Source: Labia minor
Lineage: Eukaryota > Arthropoda > Insecta > Dermaptera > Spongiphoridae
NCBI GenBank assembly: GCA_963082975.1
Contig: OY720346.1
Location: 71,477,267-71,541,266 of the forward strand
Direction of reading: 5' to 3'
Length of the DNA: 64,000 nucleotides
Under the pieces are notes generated by a model, which saw nothing but the letters and a program-made list of their open reading frames with translations, did no database searches and had not been told where the DNA came from. This document shows positions 43,950 through 55,588 of the stretch, one piece after another (within the stretch, counting starts at the first letter, position 1; each line of letters opens with the position of its first letter). Made by a program: the position numbers and the translations under genes.

Positions 43950-45768
43950 ATGGAAAAAACCAACCATTGTGTACAGAAGATGACTCCTCAACATCAACTG
44001 TAAGTATTGCACATTTTTAAAAGATATTTATGTAGAATAATAATAAATAAACATTTTTTTAATTTTGTAAATGAAACACGTGTTTATTATAGTGATAATC
44101 AAGAATTCCATCAACATATATGGAGATTACCAAAACATGTAGTAGGTAATATTCTGAAATATTCAACATTTCAACAATTGCTTATTTTTAGTGAAGATCA
44201 ATATTATTACGATGTGATTATCAAGTCTGGAATAGTCTCTTCCTTACCAGCAATATCTTTCGACGAGGAGAATTACTTCTACGCTAAACAGTTTTGTGAA
44301 CGATTCCATTTTTTAATAGAAAGTGTTGATATAAGTAAGGTGAATTATAAATTTTTAATCCAGCTTCTAAATCGTTTTCCCATGCCACGATTAAGAATTT
44401 TCTGCATAAGTGATTTAAAGATAATACCAGAATTTCTATTAACATTATCAAGTGATAATCAAGAAGGAAAATTGTCAAATTGCTTTAATTTAAATAAAGT
44501 AGAAAAAATTATTATAAATGGGCCCGAACCAAATTATGATATTTTTCTAAGGCATATTAATTATATTTCTCCAAATTTAAAAAAGAGACTTCCAAATAAA
44601 TCTTTTTTTGATATAAATTTTTTTCCAAATTTAAAAATGTTAAGACTTCCATATGTATATTATTATTAACATTATTAACATTATTAAGGAAAATGAACAA
44701 ACTTATAACATTTAATTTGCCGATATTACTGATAAAAAAAATCGGACCATTGAAATCAATAGTTAACTTTTCTAAATTAAGAGAATTAGAAATCGCTTTT
44801 CATTCTAATAATGACATCTGGCCATCTTATTTGTCTCAATTAGAAAATATAGAACATCTAAAGATTATCTTCAGGGGCCCAGAAGAAATTCTCAGGAGGT
44901 ATTTTGAAATTACACCATTAAGTAAATTGAAAAAAACTAATCCTTAAGGACATTGAATCCTTTACAGAACAACTAGTTAAAGTGTTTCTTGAAAAAAGGT
45001 TACCATTAACAAATTTGAAAATATCTGGTTGCCAAGATGTCCAGAAAAATGCCTTGAAAATGCTTAATCAGTTTAAAAATTTAACAATCTCCGAATAGAA
45101 TACTGTCCTTCATTAATTTCTAGTGATCTAGAGCAGGGGTTCTTAAACTGTGGGTCCCGACCCCCAGGGGGGTCGCGAGACTACTGAAAGGGGGTCGCAA
45201 AGATCTGATACTTTTGAATCATTATAAATAAAATTTTAAAATTATTAAATTATATATATGTGAAATGAATGGGTATGTATTCTTTAATCCTTATTTTATT
45301 TACATTGTAAAATAGTGCGATATTACATCTACATCTACGGTTAATATATATTTAATTATATGGAGGAGGGGGTCGTTTAAAATTTCCTAAGCTTGAAGGG
45401 GGTCGCTATATAAAAAAGTTTAAGAAGCCCTGATCTAGAGGATATCCATAAAATAAAAAAATTAAATATTTAATCTTTGTTGGGATGTGAATCAATATGT
45501 GATAAAGTACTTCCATACATTTTTCAATGTAAAACATTCTATCAATTAAATCTTGATAACACAAAGATAAAAATTGATTTTACTAGAATTAAAAATAATT
45601 TGCGTCTTCATACATTGAACATTTACAAAAAAAGACCCTCGTGATGATAATATGACCTGGTCATTTAAATTGTATACTCGAGAAGACTTTCAGAATTTGA
45701 AAAAATTGTTAACTTGTGCAAGTATTATCGAAAATGTACCCTATAAAAGTTTAAGTTTTAATATTTAA
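43950..45768 (+). pseudogene. F-box/leucine-rich-repeat protein gene, broken
   Basis: Exon 1 is 43950-43999 (MEKTNHCVQKMTPQHQ plus two bases), intron 44000-44092 (gtaagt...tattatag, 93 nt), exon 2 from 44093; the join keeps the frame. Residues about 27-65 (WRLPKHVVGNILKYSTFQQL) match an F-box, the SKP1-binding motif of SCF ubiquitin ligases. LRR-like repeats follow (NLKMLRLP, LRELEIAF, LTNLKISG). The first frame stops at 44667 near a (attaacatt) duplication after about 208 residues. LRR sequence continues in another frame at 44693-44947, a third at 44955-45098 and a fourth ending TAA at 45766-45768, so at least three frame changes have occurred. A hAT MITE (45135-45435) splits the 3' part. 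A short truncated F-box protein from the first frame cannot be excluded. Confidence 0.7.
45135..45435 (+). mobile_element. hAT MITE inside the F-box pseudogene
   Basis: Inverted ends caggggttcttaaact and agtttaagaagccctg with an exact 8-bp duplication ATCTAGAG, the same target sequence as the complete hAT at 26158. Interior gggggtcgc motifs are mirrored at both ends. Confidence 0.88.
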
Positions 45769-45840
45769 GATTTATATTTTATAATATAAAAATACTTATA
45801 TATAGTTTTTAATAATTGAAAATTACGAAATTACTTAATT

Positions 45841-45846
45841 AATAAA
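45841..45846 (+). terminator. Polyadenylation signal candidate (AATAAA)
   Basis: AATAAA about 73 nt after the last F-box/LRR stop. Confidence 0.3.
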
Positions 45847-46478
45847 ATTATTGTATGAAGTAAAATGATTTTATTATTTCAGTTATATATAATGTCTCTA
45901 TTAAAATAAATACTATTCTTGTTCATTATACAGTAATTGATGTTTTATTTAAAAAATGACGATTGTATTTAATATTTTTAATGTATATCTTAATTAATAT
46001 TAATAATAATAATTCATTGAATATTAATAAATATTATAAAATGAAATTTATTAATTTTTTTTTTTTTACTTCTTCAATCCCATATCCTTTCCAAAATTCT
46101 TTAGATTTGTGTTAAATTCATTGTGTTTCATTTTTTTTTTTTTTTTATAAATACACTTTAAAATTTCATCAAATTTTTATTCCAATTTACATTGGTCCAA
46201 CGTCGAATAGTTGATGGCAGCCCAGAAAATTCCAAAAAATCGATGAAATTCCAATTTCGTTCATTATTCAGCTTCAATTTCATTTATTTATTAATATTTT
46301 ATTTTGTTATTATTTAATTAGATAATTTTTTTTTATTAATTTCATTGATTTGTATTTCCACAAAATTATTATGAACAGTCAAATTTTATTAAAATAATTA
46401 TAATAATTGGCGTTCAAAGTTCAAATTGAAAAATTTTCGTCGTAGATCTCGCAACACTAAACGAACAGCTGTTGTATG
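45847..46478. other. AT-rich spacer
   Basis: Nothing recognised. 46190-46250 is slightly less AT-rich. Confidence 0.35.
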
Positions 46479-46841
46479 CAGTGGCGGATTAAGTTGATTG
46501 AGGGGCCCCGGGCGGTAAAATTGAAATGGGCCCTATGTTATTTACAATTATAATTGAAAGACAAATTTTGTTTATGTTATAATTTAGGCTGTTTTATACT
46601 TACATATATAGTACTTAGGTAAAAAATATATAATTTTTACTGTGGTCACCGAGAGCCAAAATTGATTATTTTTTCTTAAGTTAGTCGGGGTTCAAATACC
46701 ACCGAATAAAGATCTGTTGTTCAATAAAGATATGTATAAGTATAAAACAGCCAAAATAAATCTGTATCAAGAATAACTTGTTTTATTTAAACTCCGATTA
46801 TCCATAAACTCAACAGTTTTTTTAAATTTAATCCGCCTCTG
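46479..46841 (+). mobile_element. hAT MITE
   Basis: Ends cagtggcggattaa and tttaatccgcctctg, exact 8-bp duplication GTTGTATG (46471-46478, 46842-46849). A further inner inverted pair (ggctgttttatacttacata near 46588 and its complement near 46737) forms a long subterminal stem. Confidence 0.88.
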
Positions 46842-47067
46842 GTTGTATGCATATATGAGAAATTTTTAGTTCATACACATACGAAATCAAGATTTATTGG
46901 AATAAAACCTGCACCATGTGTGTGATAGTAAAATATGCAAAAAGATTTTCAAAACACTAGAACACTGTTAAGTGACACTAAAATGAACACTTGCTTCAGC
47001 CTGAAAAAACTTTTTAGGACAGCAAATAAACTTGTCACCGGTGCTGAGGTTAAGTTGTAGCTTAATC

Positions 47068-47615
47068 TGGAGTGTCTCCATTCGACTATCTCGCTATTTG
47101 AATTGGATTAAATAACATAATATATTATATTTAAATTATATTTAATTAATTATAAATTATAATTAAAATTAATAAATAATATTTATTAAACCAGTGGATG
47201 TTTGGATTTGTTGATGGCACCACGTCACGTGTTGGCGCGTGAGATTTGCAGTGATAAAAAAATAATTCTGGTACTTTCAGAGATTCAATCAAGCTGAAAT
47301 TCTATATATAGCAGTTTTATAAAATTTTTAATCATGAGAAAAACTATCAAACATATATTTTTATTTTTATGGTCACTTTAGAGGAAAAAAAATCAAAACA
47401 TGGTAGGTAATGACCCTGGTCCGGTTGAGCTACATTTCTCAAAAGTTGATAGAAAACGATGGATTTTGAATAATTCCCATGTACCAAATTTCATGATTCT
47501 AGCTCAAACCGTTTTTGCGTAATCTTGTTTACATACATACACACATACACACAGAGAGACATTTTTCTCAACCTTAGTGAAAATGATTCAGGAACCTTCA
47601 AAACGTATAAAAATT
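47068..47615 (+). repeat. Family A element, copy 11
   Basis: Starts ctggagtgtctccattcgac, holds all blocks including the CA microsatellite at about 47530-47555, and stops at aaaacgtataaaaa before the terminal motif. Confidence 0.78.
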
Positions 47616-47815
47616 AGAATACAGGGTAAAACAAAATATTAATATTTATTTAGTCTAAAAGCATCGTATGTCTTTTCGATTTCAATCCGTCAAAAGCGCG
47701 AACAGACAGACAGACAGACGCCAAGTGAAGTTGAGAAAAAGGTTATAATTATATAAATTCGTTATAAATGGTCGAGCGAGAGCTCGGTGTCCCAGGTACT
47801 ATATATATATATTAA
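47616..47815 (+). repeat. (AGAC)n-associated core and repeat terminus
   Basis: Third copy of the gcgcgaacagacagacagac core seen at 21280-21570, followed by gtcgagcgagagctcggtgt, the same terminus as at 952. Confidence 0.5.
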
Positions 47816-47966
47816 TCTATCTTTCTCTCTCTAAATAAACTCGAATGAATTAAGAATGATGAGTGAAGAAAGTCTGCCTAGCAGATAATAAATGACGTTC
47901 TGGTGTGATTGATTAATCCAGGTGACTAATGTCAGAAAGTTATTTTTTTAAGTCAATTGAGCAATT

Positions 47967-48090
47967 ATGGATATTTTAAGGAGGGGAAAGAGGTCCAATG
48001 TAGTGAAAGAGGGAGAGGAGGAGGATGGCAAGGAAGAAGACGAGGAATCAGGGCCCAAGAGACCTTGGAGTCGCATCAAAAAGGAAGATG
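47967..48090 (+). CDS. Candidate first or internal exon, acidic protein
   Basis: ATG at 47967 opens a frame that runs to a TGA at 48126-48128 (53 codons). A likely donor, aagatg|gtattt, would end the exon at 48090 in phase 1. Residues: MDILRRGKRSNVVKEGEEED, then a second acidic stretch and GPKRPWSRIKKEDG. Low-complexity Glu/Asp/Lys runs follow from purine-rich DNA, so this could mislead. The minus strand is open too, with a hydrophobic start (FAVGFVSLLLYLG) and a Ser run. No family recognised. Confidence 0.35.
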
Positions 48091-48128
48091 GTATTTCGGG
48101 TTGTTGGGTTGTTGCGTCACTTAAGTGA

Positions 48129-48604
48129 AAAATCGAAACCAATTTATTACCCAAATACAACAGCAGCGAAACAAATCCAACAGCAAACAAAAGACTAATA
48201 GAATGATAGATTCACTACAAGGGGCATAGAGAGAGAGAAAGAGAGGGAAAGCTATTTACTTCAAGTATATCCATTTAGAAAACTATTAATGGATTTAATT
48301 CAAACAATCTAAACCTATCAATCGAGAGATGTATCGTAAATTGACTATAGAAACTAACTTTCTAATTGTTCATTGAACCGAAACATTATTTAATTATATT
48401 ATATATGTATATCTAAATATCTTCCAAAATTGAATAACTTGTAAATCATATTTTTAAAGAGTTGATCATATAATAATAAGTACCTGGTTCACCGAGTCGC
48501 AGCTCGGTAATTAAAAAAAATCTATTCCTTGTTATCGGATATGGCTTGTAATATTATTACCTTTAATTTAAAAGAATATAAATTAAAAAAATATTCATAA
48601 AACA
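48129..48604. other. AT-rich spacer
   Basis: A GA-rich run at 48227-48248. At 48480-48515 the repeat terminus gtacctggttcaccgagtcg reads opposite to 47772 and can form an ACCGAG/CTCGGT hairpin. No gene seen. Confidence 0.4.
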
Positions 48605-48928
48605 TACACACCTTAAACGTACGTATTAATGCCCTGAAAGTTAGAAAAGTATGGCCTGTGGATATATCATAATATATATTTTGTAATTTGATTTGATTTA
48701 TATTTATAATATCTAGTATTTAAAGAAGTGATGTCTGACGTAGTTGCCGAGGATATTTAAATTTCCTATTTTAAATTAAGAAAAAACTAACAAAGATGAT
48801 TTTTCGCGAGGCTGAATCCAAAACAGATCGATTTTCCTTTAAAAAATTATCTATTGAGTCAATTTCAAAAAAATGCTTCGAATCCTTAGAATTATTCCTT
48901 TGAATATATTTTATCTTATTATACTAGA

Positions 48929-48975
<47 letters not shown>
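48605..48975 (-). repeat. Family C repeat
   Basis: Minus orientation: tatacaattctagtataataag end with a long TA run (48937-48972), gatcgattttc, cgcgaggctg, and the far end cgtacgtattaatgccctga. The same far end is at 56840-56880 and 63870-63910. Confidence 0.6.
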
Positions 48976-49407
48976 TGAAAAAACTAACAAAGATGATTTT
49001 GGGATGCAGTTGGGAATCACTGCTCTAGCTGATCTTAACCTATTTTTATTGAATTTTATATAATATAAAATAAATAAATAAATATTTCTATTATTGTACT
49101 AATATAATTTAATCAGATTGAAAATATTTTCAATCTAATTAAATTAACAAATTATACATTAGAATTATAAAAATTTTGGTATAAATGTAAGAAATTTGCT
49201 TACATTAGTAAAATAATCACCCTGATCTTTATCCAACACTCTTTTCAAAATATAATATTTTTGTTTACATTAGATACCTAAATAGTAAAAAAATGTTCTA
49301 GTCAGTTTGTTTTTTATTTTAAATTGGTTAGATCTTTTTCTAATTATTCTGTAAAAGATTTATAATTCAAAGGTATATGGTGTGAAATTAAATAATTAAT
49401 ATTAAGG
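48976..49407. other. AT-rich spacer
   Basis: Nothing recognised apart from a C-family scrap near 48978-48998. Confidence 0.4.
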
Positions 49408-49415
49408 GATTAACA

Positions 49416-49714
49416 CAGTGGTTTCCAACCTTTCTGTACCGGTGCCCCCTTTTTAAAAAAAAAAATTCTTGCGCCCCCCTTAATTTTTGTAATAATCTAA
49501 TTTCATAAATACTCACTTATATATATATATAGTAATTTATTTAATTTAATTTAATAACATACACATTACACACCCACACACATTCAATTAATCAAAATCA
49601 TAGCTTATAGATTATTATAGATTTTAGAAAAAAAATGGTTCTAATACATTTGCGCCCCCTTACAACAGTCTCGCGCTCCCAGAGAGGGCGCGACGCAGAG
49701 GTTGGAAAACACTG
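49416..49714 (+). mobile_element. hAT MITE
   Basis: Ends cagtggtttccaacct and aggttggaaaacactg, exact 8-bp duplication GATTAACA. Interior gcgcccccct and tgcgccccct as in other hAT MITEs of this group. Confidence 0.88.
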
Positions 49715-49722
49715 GATTAACA

Positions 49723-49966
49723 TAATTATTAAAACCTTTGTGTTTTAAAACACCACATATTTAACTAAATAAATAAATTATACTAATATATGTGGTGTTT
49801 TAATAAAAATTATTTTAAGGATTAATATATATATATAATAATAATTTTAATAAAATATAAAATTATCACTGTTTCATTTAATTTTTAAATTAAAGTTGTA
49901 TAGATAATAAAGAAAATTGTAAATAAGATTATCTTAATTATTTGATTTTTGTTTTTTGTTTTTTAA
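49723..49966. other. AT-rich spacer with a small inverted repeat
   Basis: ttaaaacaccacatatttaa (about 49743) pairs with tatgtggtgttttaa (about 49788). Otherwise nothing. Confidence 0.4.
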
Positions 49967-50080
49967 TATCTCGCCAGAAATAGTATTGCGATCACGAAAA
50001 TTTTCGATGTCGAGATTTTGATGTTTTTATACGTTTTGAAAATCCCTGACCAATTTTCACTAAGGTTGAGAAAATGTGTA

Positions 50081-50544
50081 CGAGGGATGGATGAAATGTT
50101 TCGGACCTGATCAAGAAAAACGATGTTTTTCAATTTTTCTTCTGTTTTATTTTTCAAAATTCAAGATAGCTGAGACCTGTACGATGTTAGCTGAACGTGT
50201 GCGAAATATTTTGCAAAACCATTTGAATATGGAAAGCTGTGTGTGAAATGTGGGTGCCGCATTTCCTAACGTTAGACCAAAAATTACTTCGAAAAACCAT
50301 TTCTAACGACAATTTGGCGCTGTAGGCGTAATCCAAACGAATTTTTGCGTCGATTGATAACTGTTGATGAGAGTTAAATTAAATTAAATCAAATTTATTA
50401 TTTAATTAAATTAAATCAAATTTATTAATTAATTAGAACACCGTTATCAGTGTTGATGGAGATTATGTTGAAAAATATAGCAAAAAAAAAATTTAAAAAC
50501 ATCGTTTTTCTTGGTCAGGTCGGAAACTTTTCATCCCACCAGCG
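50081..50544 (+). mobile_element. Mariner MITE inside family A
   Basis: Ends cgagggatggatgaaatgtt and its inverted partner aacttttcatcccaccagcg, flanked by TA. Coding scraps read RNILQNHLNM and FLRRLITVDES-like, then a gap before the right end, so most of the transposase is deleted. Confidence 0.8.
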
Positions 50545-50693
50545 TATGTAGACTAGATCACACAAAAAAGGTTTGAGTTAGAATAATGAAATTCGGTATA
50601 TGAGCATTATTCAAAATTCGTAGTTTTCTATCAACTTTTGAGAAATGTAGCTCAACCGGAAGAGGGTCAATACCTACCACGTTTTGATTATTA

Positions 50694-51327
50694 CAGACCG
50701 ACGATAGTAAGGGAGGTATTGTTTTCACACGAAATTTCACATGTGGAGATTTTTATATATCTCCACGAATCATGCATTTTCTTAACAGAAAAAAGTATTT
50801 TAGCATGATGTCTGTCCGTCCGTCCGTCTGTCCGTATAGATGTGTACAGCCTGAAAGGCTCAACCGATTTTGATGAAATTTGGTATATTTACTTAATGCA
50901 TCAGTGGGATGAATTGATCAACTTTTAGTGCAAATCCGGAAACCGGAAGTGGTAGTATTAGCGATCGACGATAGGAAGGGAAGGGTTATTTTCACACCAA
51001 ATTTCACATGAGGAGATTTTTTATATATCACCACGAATCATGCACTTTGTATTGGTTTTATCCTCGAGAAAAATCATCTTTATTAGTTTTTTCTTGATTT
51101 AAAATTATATGACGCCATCCAGCCATTCATGACGTCACAGCCTGGTCTTGCATATATATTATAAATAAAATAAAATTAAAAATGTTTATATTTATTATTT
51201 ATGTATCCATATCTGTTTTTTATTACATTAATAGATATATTAAAATTATTTGAAATTGTTTCTGTAGCTGCTAATTAATTTACTTTAAACCGTCGGTCGG
51301 TTCGGACCTGGCCACAGGTCAACTTAT
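50694..51327 (-). mobile_element. Family B element (HINE-like), copy 4
   Basis: Minus orientation from ataagttgacctgtggccag to cttactatcgtcggtctgta. Sits in the T run of family A (ttttgatt|cctctaaag region). Near-identical to the other full B copies. Confidence 0.85.
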
Positions 51328-51554
51328 TTCATCTAAAGTGAACGTAAAAATAAAGATAATTTTTCACATGATTAAAAATTGTATAAAACTGCTATATATA
51401 GAATTTCACCTTGAATGAATCGCTGAAAGTACCAGAATTATTTTTTTAATTTTAATTTATAATTTTTAATTAATTAAATTAAATTTAAATATAATATATT
51501 ATGTTATTTATTCCAATTCAAATTGCGAGATAGTCGAGTAGAGACACTCCAGCT

Positions 51555-52026
51555 TATTTTTTGTGTATGAATGGTATTAACTAATTGATGCTTGAATGGT
51601 ATTAACTAATTGATTTCGACCAATTCCAATTATTTTACTGTCTATTTATTAGATCTAAAGGGATTATTTTATTTAACATGGTCTAAAAAATGACATTAAA
51701 ATATACTAAATTCATAATTAGTGTAATAAAAATGTTGGAAAACCAACATCTATTTGTTATTGTCAATTATTTTAATCATTAACTGATCATAACTGTACAT
51801 TATTTACGTGTATAAAAAATTTTAACTTATCTAAAATGTAATAAAAATTGTATAGAATACAAAAGAAAACTTAACTGTCAATCAAAACTAATCAAAAAGG
51901 ATTTATTATGTTTTTTCGATAGAAAAAAATCTTGTATATATCAAGTATAATAGCATATCACCAAATTGTAACAGGTCAGCCCACACACAACAACTCTCCT
52001 ATTTAATCATAGAGGCTATTCAGATT
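51555..52026. other. AT-rich spacer
   Basis: A short tandem repeat (gaatggtattaactaattga, about 51567-51612) and otherwise nothing recognised. Confidence 0.4.
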
Positions 52027-52066
52027 TTTTTTTTTTTTTTGGATTGAGAAATTGTAGAGTGCAATT

Positions 52067-52230
52067 ATGGATAATTTTCAATTCCACGAAGGGTGCCACA
52101 TATTAGATCCAATCCAATGGATAGGTGTCCTTCTAGGTAGGGGCAATTACAATTGTTCGAAAGAACCCTCACGATTACTGAATTTGATTATATCATTCTA
52201 CCAAAATTCCAAAAATAAAAATAAAAAAAA
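52067..52230 (+). CDS. Exon-like frame cut by a family A insertion, strand uncertain
   Basis: ATG at 52067 opens 55 codons up to the A insertion (residues MDNFQFHEGCHILDPIQWIG and on). A donor match (ccttctag|gtaggg) lies at 52137. The minus strand has a strong acceptor (attgcccctacctag) followed by a short terminal frame RTPIHWIGSNMWHPSWN and stop. Either may be real; the region is clearly less AT-rich than its flanks. No family recognised. Confidence 0.25.
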
Positions 52231-52720
52231 TCTGGAATGTCTCCACTCGAATATCTCGCAAATTTGTATTGGATTAATTAGCATATATTATATTTAAATT
52301 GAATTTAATTAATTATAAATTATAAATTAAAAAATAATATTTATTAAACCAGCGCGTGTTTGTCTCTTTGTTGATGGCACCATGACACGTGCTAGCGCGT
52401 GATTTGAAGTCAACGTGTTAAAAAATTAATTCCGGTACTTTCAGCAATATAATCAAGCTGAAATTCTATATATAGCAGTTTTAAGCAATTTTTAATCATG
52501 TGAAAAACTATCAAACATATATCTTTATTTTTATTGTCAGTTTAGAGGAACAAAAATGAAAACGTGGTAGGTAATGGTTAATAACATATATTATATTTAA
52601 ATTAAATTTAATTAATTAAATTATAAATTAAAATTAATGGCACCACGTCACATGTTGGCGCGTTAGATTTGCAGTTTTAAAAAATTAATTCCGGTACTTT
52701 CAGCGATTCAATCAATATAC
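52230..52720 (+). repeat. Family A elements, copy 13 and a fragment
   Basis: ctggaatgtctccactcgaa start, body to gaaaacgtggtaggtaatgg, then a second shortened A piece (52577-52720). Core and microsatellite missing from both. Confidence 0.68.
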
Positions 52721-52815
52721 TTTTTACTCATAAAAGTTTCATTTTCACTCCCAAAAATTTCATTTTTACCCCATTTTGGGTAATTTACCCCGGTTCCCCG
52801 ACCGCTGTTCTAGGC
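52721..52815 (-). mobile_element. Single hAT-type end
   Basis: Minus strand reads cagcggtcggggaaccgggg, then taccccattttgggg-like sequence typical of hAT MITE ends; no partner found. Confidence 0.4.
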
Positions 52816-53127
52816 TGACTAAAGTGGACTAGGCTCCCGAAACGTGAATAAAAAATACAAAAACTATCAAAGCATTTTATAGTTTGTATTATAGTTTAAA
52901 AATAATAATAATATACAAAAAGTTTTTTTGTATGATTGATAAATTATTGAATCCCATAGATAGGCACCAAAATCTTCTATAGTTCTACACCCTTTTACAA
53001 TTTGGAAAGTTTAGAATAGAAAATTGAATTTTCCGATTATTTATAAAAAAAAAAAATTATCATGTTTTATGTATTATGTTTTTTTAAATTATTTTTAATA
53101 CATAATGAGCAAACAAAATTAAATAAT
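52816..53127. other. AT-rich spacer
   Basis: Nothing recognised. Confidence 0.4.
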
Positions 53128-53665
53128 AAGCTGGATTGTCTCGACTATCTCGCAATTTGAATTGGATTAAATACCATAATATATTATTATATTTAAATTA
53201 AATTTAATTAATTATAAATTATAAATTAAAATTAATAAATAATATTTATTAAACCTGCGCATGTTTGGCTCTTTGTTGATGGCACCACGTCACGTGCTGG
53301 CAGTCAACTTGAAATATTAATTCTGGTACTTTTACCGATTTATTCAATCTGAAATTCTATATATAGCAGTTTTATACAATTTTTAATCATGGGAAAAATT
53401 ATCAAAAATATATCTTTATTTTTACGGTCAGTTTAGAGGAAAAAAATGAAACCATGGTAGGTAATGGTCGTCTTCCGAATGAGCTACATTTCTCAAAAGT
53501 TGATAGAAAACTACGAATTTTGAATACCAAAATTTATTATTCTAGCTTAAGCCGTTTTTTTGTAATCTTGTCTACATAGACAGACATTTTTCTCAACCTT
53601 AGTAAAAATTCGCCAGGGACATTCAAAACGCATAAAAACATCAAAATCTTTCGTGATCACATATC
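53128..53665 (+). repeat. Family A element, copy 14
   Basis: Starts gctggattgtctcgactatc; contains the caccacgtcacgtgctggca block and a core with almost no microsatellite; ends near tcgtgatcacatatcttg. Confidence 0.72.
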
Positions 53666-53828
53666 TTGAATTTTAAAAGAATTTATAGGTAAATGTTTAT
53701 TTATTTCAAATTAATCTTTAAATATAATAAACACAAAAAAACACATTATTCAATTAATTTAGTGATTTTGTTATGTTAAAAATAATTTAGCAATTTTATT
53801 AAAACGAATTATTTCTCACACTGATAAG

Positions 53829-53913
53829 AGAGGTTGTTTGAAAACGGGGGAGGTGGATATGTTCATTGGAATAGGAAAACAAAAAGACAGGTGGGAAAAA
53901 TGAGTAAAATGAG
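53829..53913 (+). CDS. Candidate internal exon in a G-rich island
   Basis: Acceptor-like tctcacactgataag before 53829 and a strong donor atgag|gtaagc after 53913 bracket 85 nt open in one frame (residues RLFENGGGGYVHWNRKTKRQ). The island continues to about 54040, where the minus strand is open for about 50 codons and contains a hydrophobic run (LIFILALLLSLMRSEW) ending at 53958. Orientation is unresolved; no family recognised. Confidence 0.3.
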
Positions 53914-54155
53914 GTAAGCGGCAGGTGGGAGAGAGTGGGGGTTCAGGTTCAAGCCCTTGGCATTGGAAGTGAGCTAACACCCCAAGGAAACCACTCTGAC
54001 CTCATCAATGACAACAACAACGCCAAAATAAATATTAGCCTAAGGCCTTCTTGAATTGAAAGAAGAAAATTCCATTTGTAATTTAAACTCTTTTAGTAGC
54101 CGGAAAATTACATAAATTTATTTAAAAAAAAAATCAAAATAAAAAAAATCAAAAT

Positions 54156-54821
54156 AAGTTGACCTGTGGCCAGGTCCGAACCGACCGACGGTTTGAAATA
54201 AATTAATTTCCAGCTACAGAAACAATTTCAAATAATTTTCATATATCTATTAATGTAATAAAAAACAGATATGGATACATAAATAATAAATATAAACATT
54301 TTTAATTTTATTTTATTTATAATATATATGCAAGACCAGGCTGTGACGTCATGAATGACTGGATGATGTCATATAATTTTAAATCAAGAAAAAACTAATA
54401 AATATGATTTTTCTCGAGGATAAAACCAATACAAAGTGCATGATTCGTGGTGATATATAAAAAAATCTCCTTTGGTGTGAAAATAACCCTTTCCTTCCTA
54501 TCGTCGATCGCTAATACTACCACTTCCGGTTTCCGGAATTGCACCAAAAGTTGATCAATTCATCCCACTGATGCATTAAGTAAATATACCAAATTTCATC
54601 AAAATCGGTTGAGCCGTTCAGGCTGTACACATCTATACGGACGGACAGACGGACGGACAGACGGACGGACAGACGGACGGACAGACGGACGGACAGACAT
54701 CATGCTAAAAATACTTTTTTCTGTTTAGAAAATGCATGATTCGTGGAGATATGTAAAAATCTCCACATGTGAAATTTGGTGTGAAAACAATACCTCCCTT
54801 ACTATCGTCGGTCGGTAAAAA
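54156..54821 (+). mobile_element. Family B element (HINE-like), copy 5, expanded microsatellite
   Basis: Full copy. The (GGAC/AGAC)n block at about 54638-54697 is about twice the length of that in the other copies, as a repeated 12-bp unit cggacggacaga. All other blocks are near-identical. Confidence 0.87.
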
Positions 54822-55410
54822 TATATAGGAAAGAAAAATGTATAAATATCATTGATTGCACGTTTATGGTTGTTATTAGACTTAAAACGAAAGGAAATAA
54901 ATAAAGTTGTTTACTGACGAAACCAAATATGGATTGAGGGATATTGTAATAAATAATATTTGCTGAGAGAGAGAATCGACCATTAGAAAGAATAAATATT
55001 TTACGAGTGGAGTACTACATGTTCAAGAGTCCAAAAACACAAAAGAACAATCTGATTTAGCTCTAAGAAAAATATTAAAAAAAGGAAAAATAAAATTATA
55101 ATCAAATAAATAAATAAACCTTACATTATAAACTTTGCATGTTAGCTAAAAATTTAATTTCTGGTAATCGAAATTATTTTTCAAACATTTATTTATACAT
55201 ACATATTTTATGAGTTAGAACAGATGTCGCTAAAGTGGTCTAGAGTCCCCCAGGGGACTATTTAACAACAGTAGGGGTCGAATGGGGGTTGAATGGGGGT
55301 CTAATGGGACTCGAAGGAAAAACACATACCGAACTCTGCGCATGTAAAATTTTAAAATTTTAATAATTGATTTACTATCATTTTTTTATAGAAAATAAAA
55401 TAATAAGCCT
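54822..55410. other. AT-rich spacer with a decayed hAT-like patch
   Basis: 55220-55330 (gtcccccaggggac, aggggtcgaatgggggt) looks like a decayed hAT MITE end. No gene seen. Confidence 0.35.
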
Positions 55411-55583
55411 TTCTTATCTTATTATACTAGCAAAAATTGTATATAGTATATATATATATATATATATATATTTGTATTGTTGAAATATTAAACCGGTCGA
55501 AGGATTTTTTTGAAATTCACACCATAGATAATATTTATAAAGAAAAATCGATCTGTATTGGTTTCAGCCTCGAGAAAAATCAT
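55411..55583 (+). repeat. Family C repeat (5' part)
   Basis: ttatcttattatactagcaa, TA run, and the body to cagcctcgagaaaaatcatc, where it stops next to an exon candidate. Confidence 0.65.
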
Positions 55584-55588
55584 CACCG

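Larger units (their letters stand above)
49967..51554 (-). repeat. Family A element, copy 12, with mariner and family B insertions
   Basis: Three A pieces on the minus strand (49967-50080, 50545-50693, 51328-51554) add up to one element, from the tggcgagatattaaaa end to the gctggagtgtctctactcga end. A mariner MITE fills the first gap and a B element the second. Confidence 0.82.

Noticed and set aside
44654-44692. A very short intron rescuing the F-box/LRR frame
   Set aside because: Would be under 40 nt and the downstream frame does not join in any phase.
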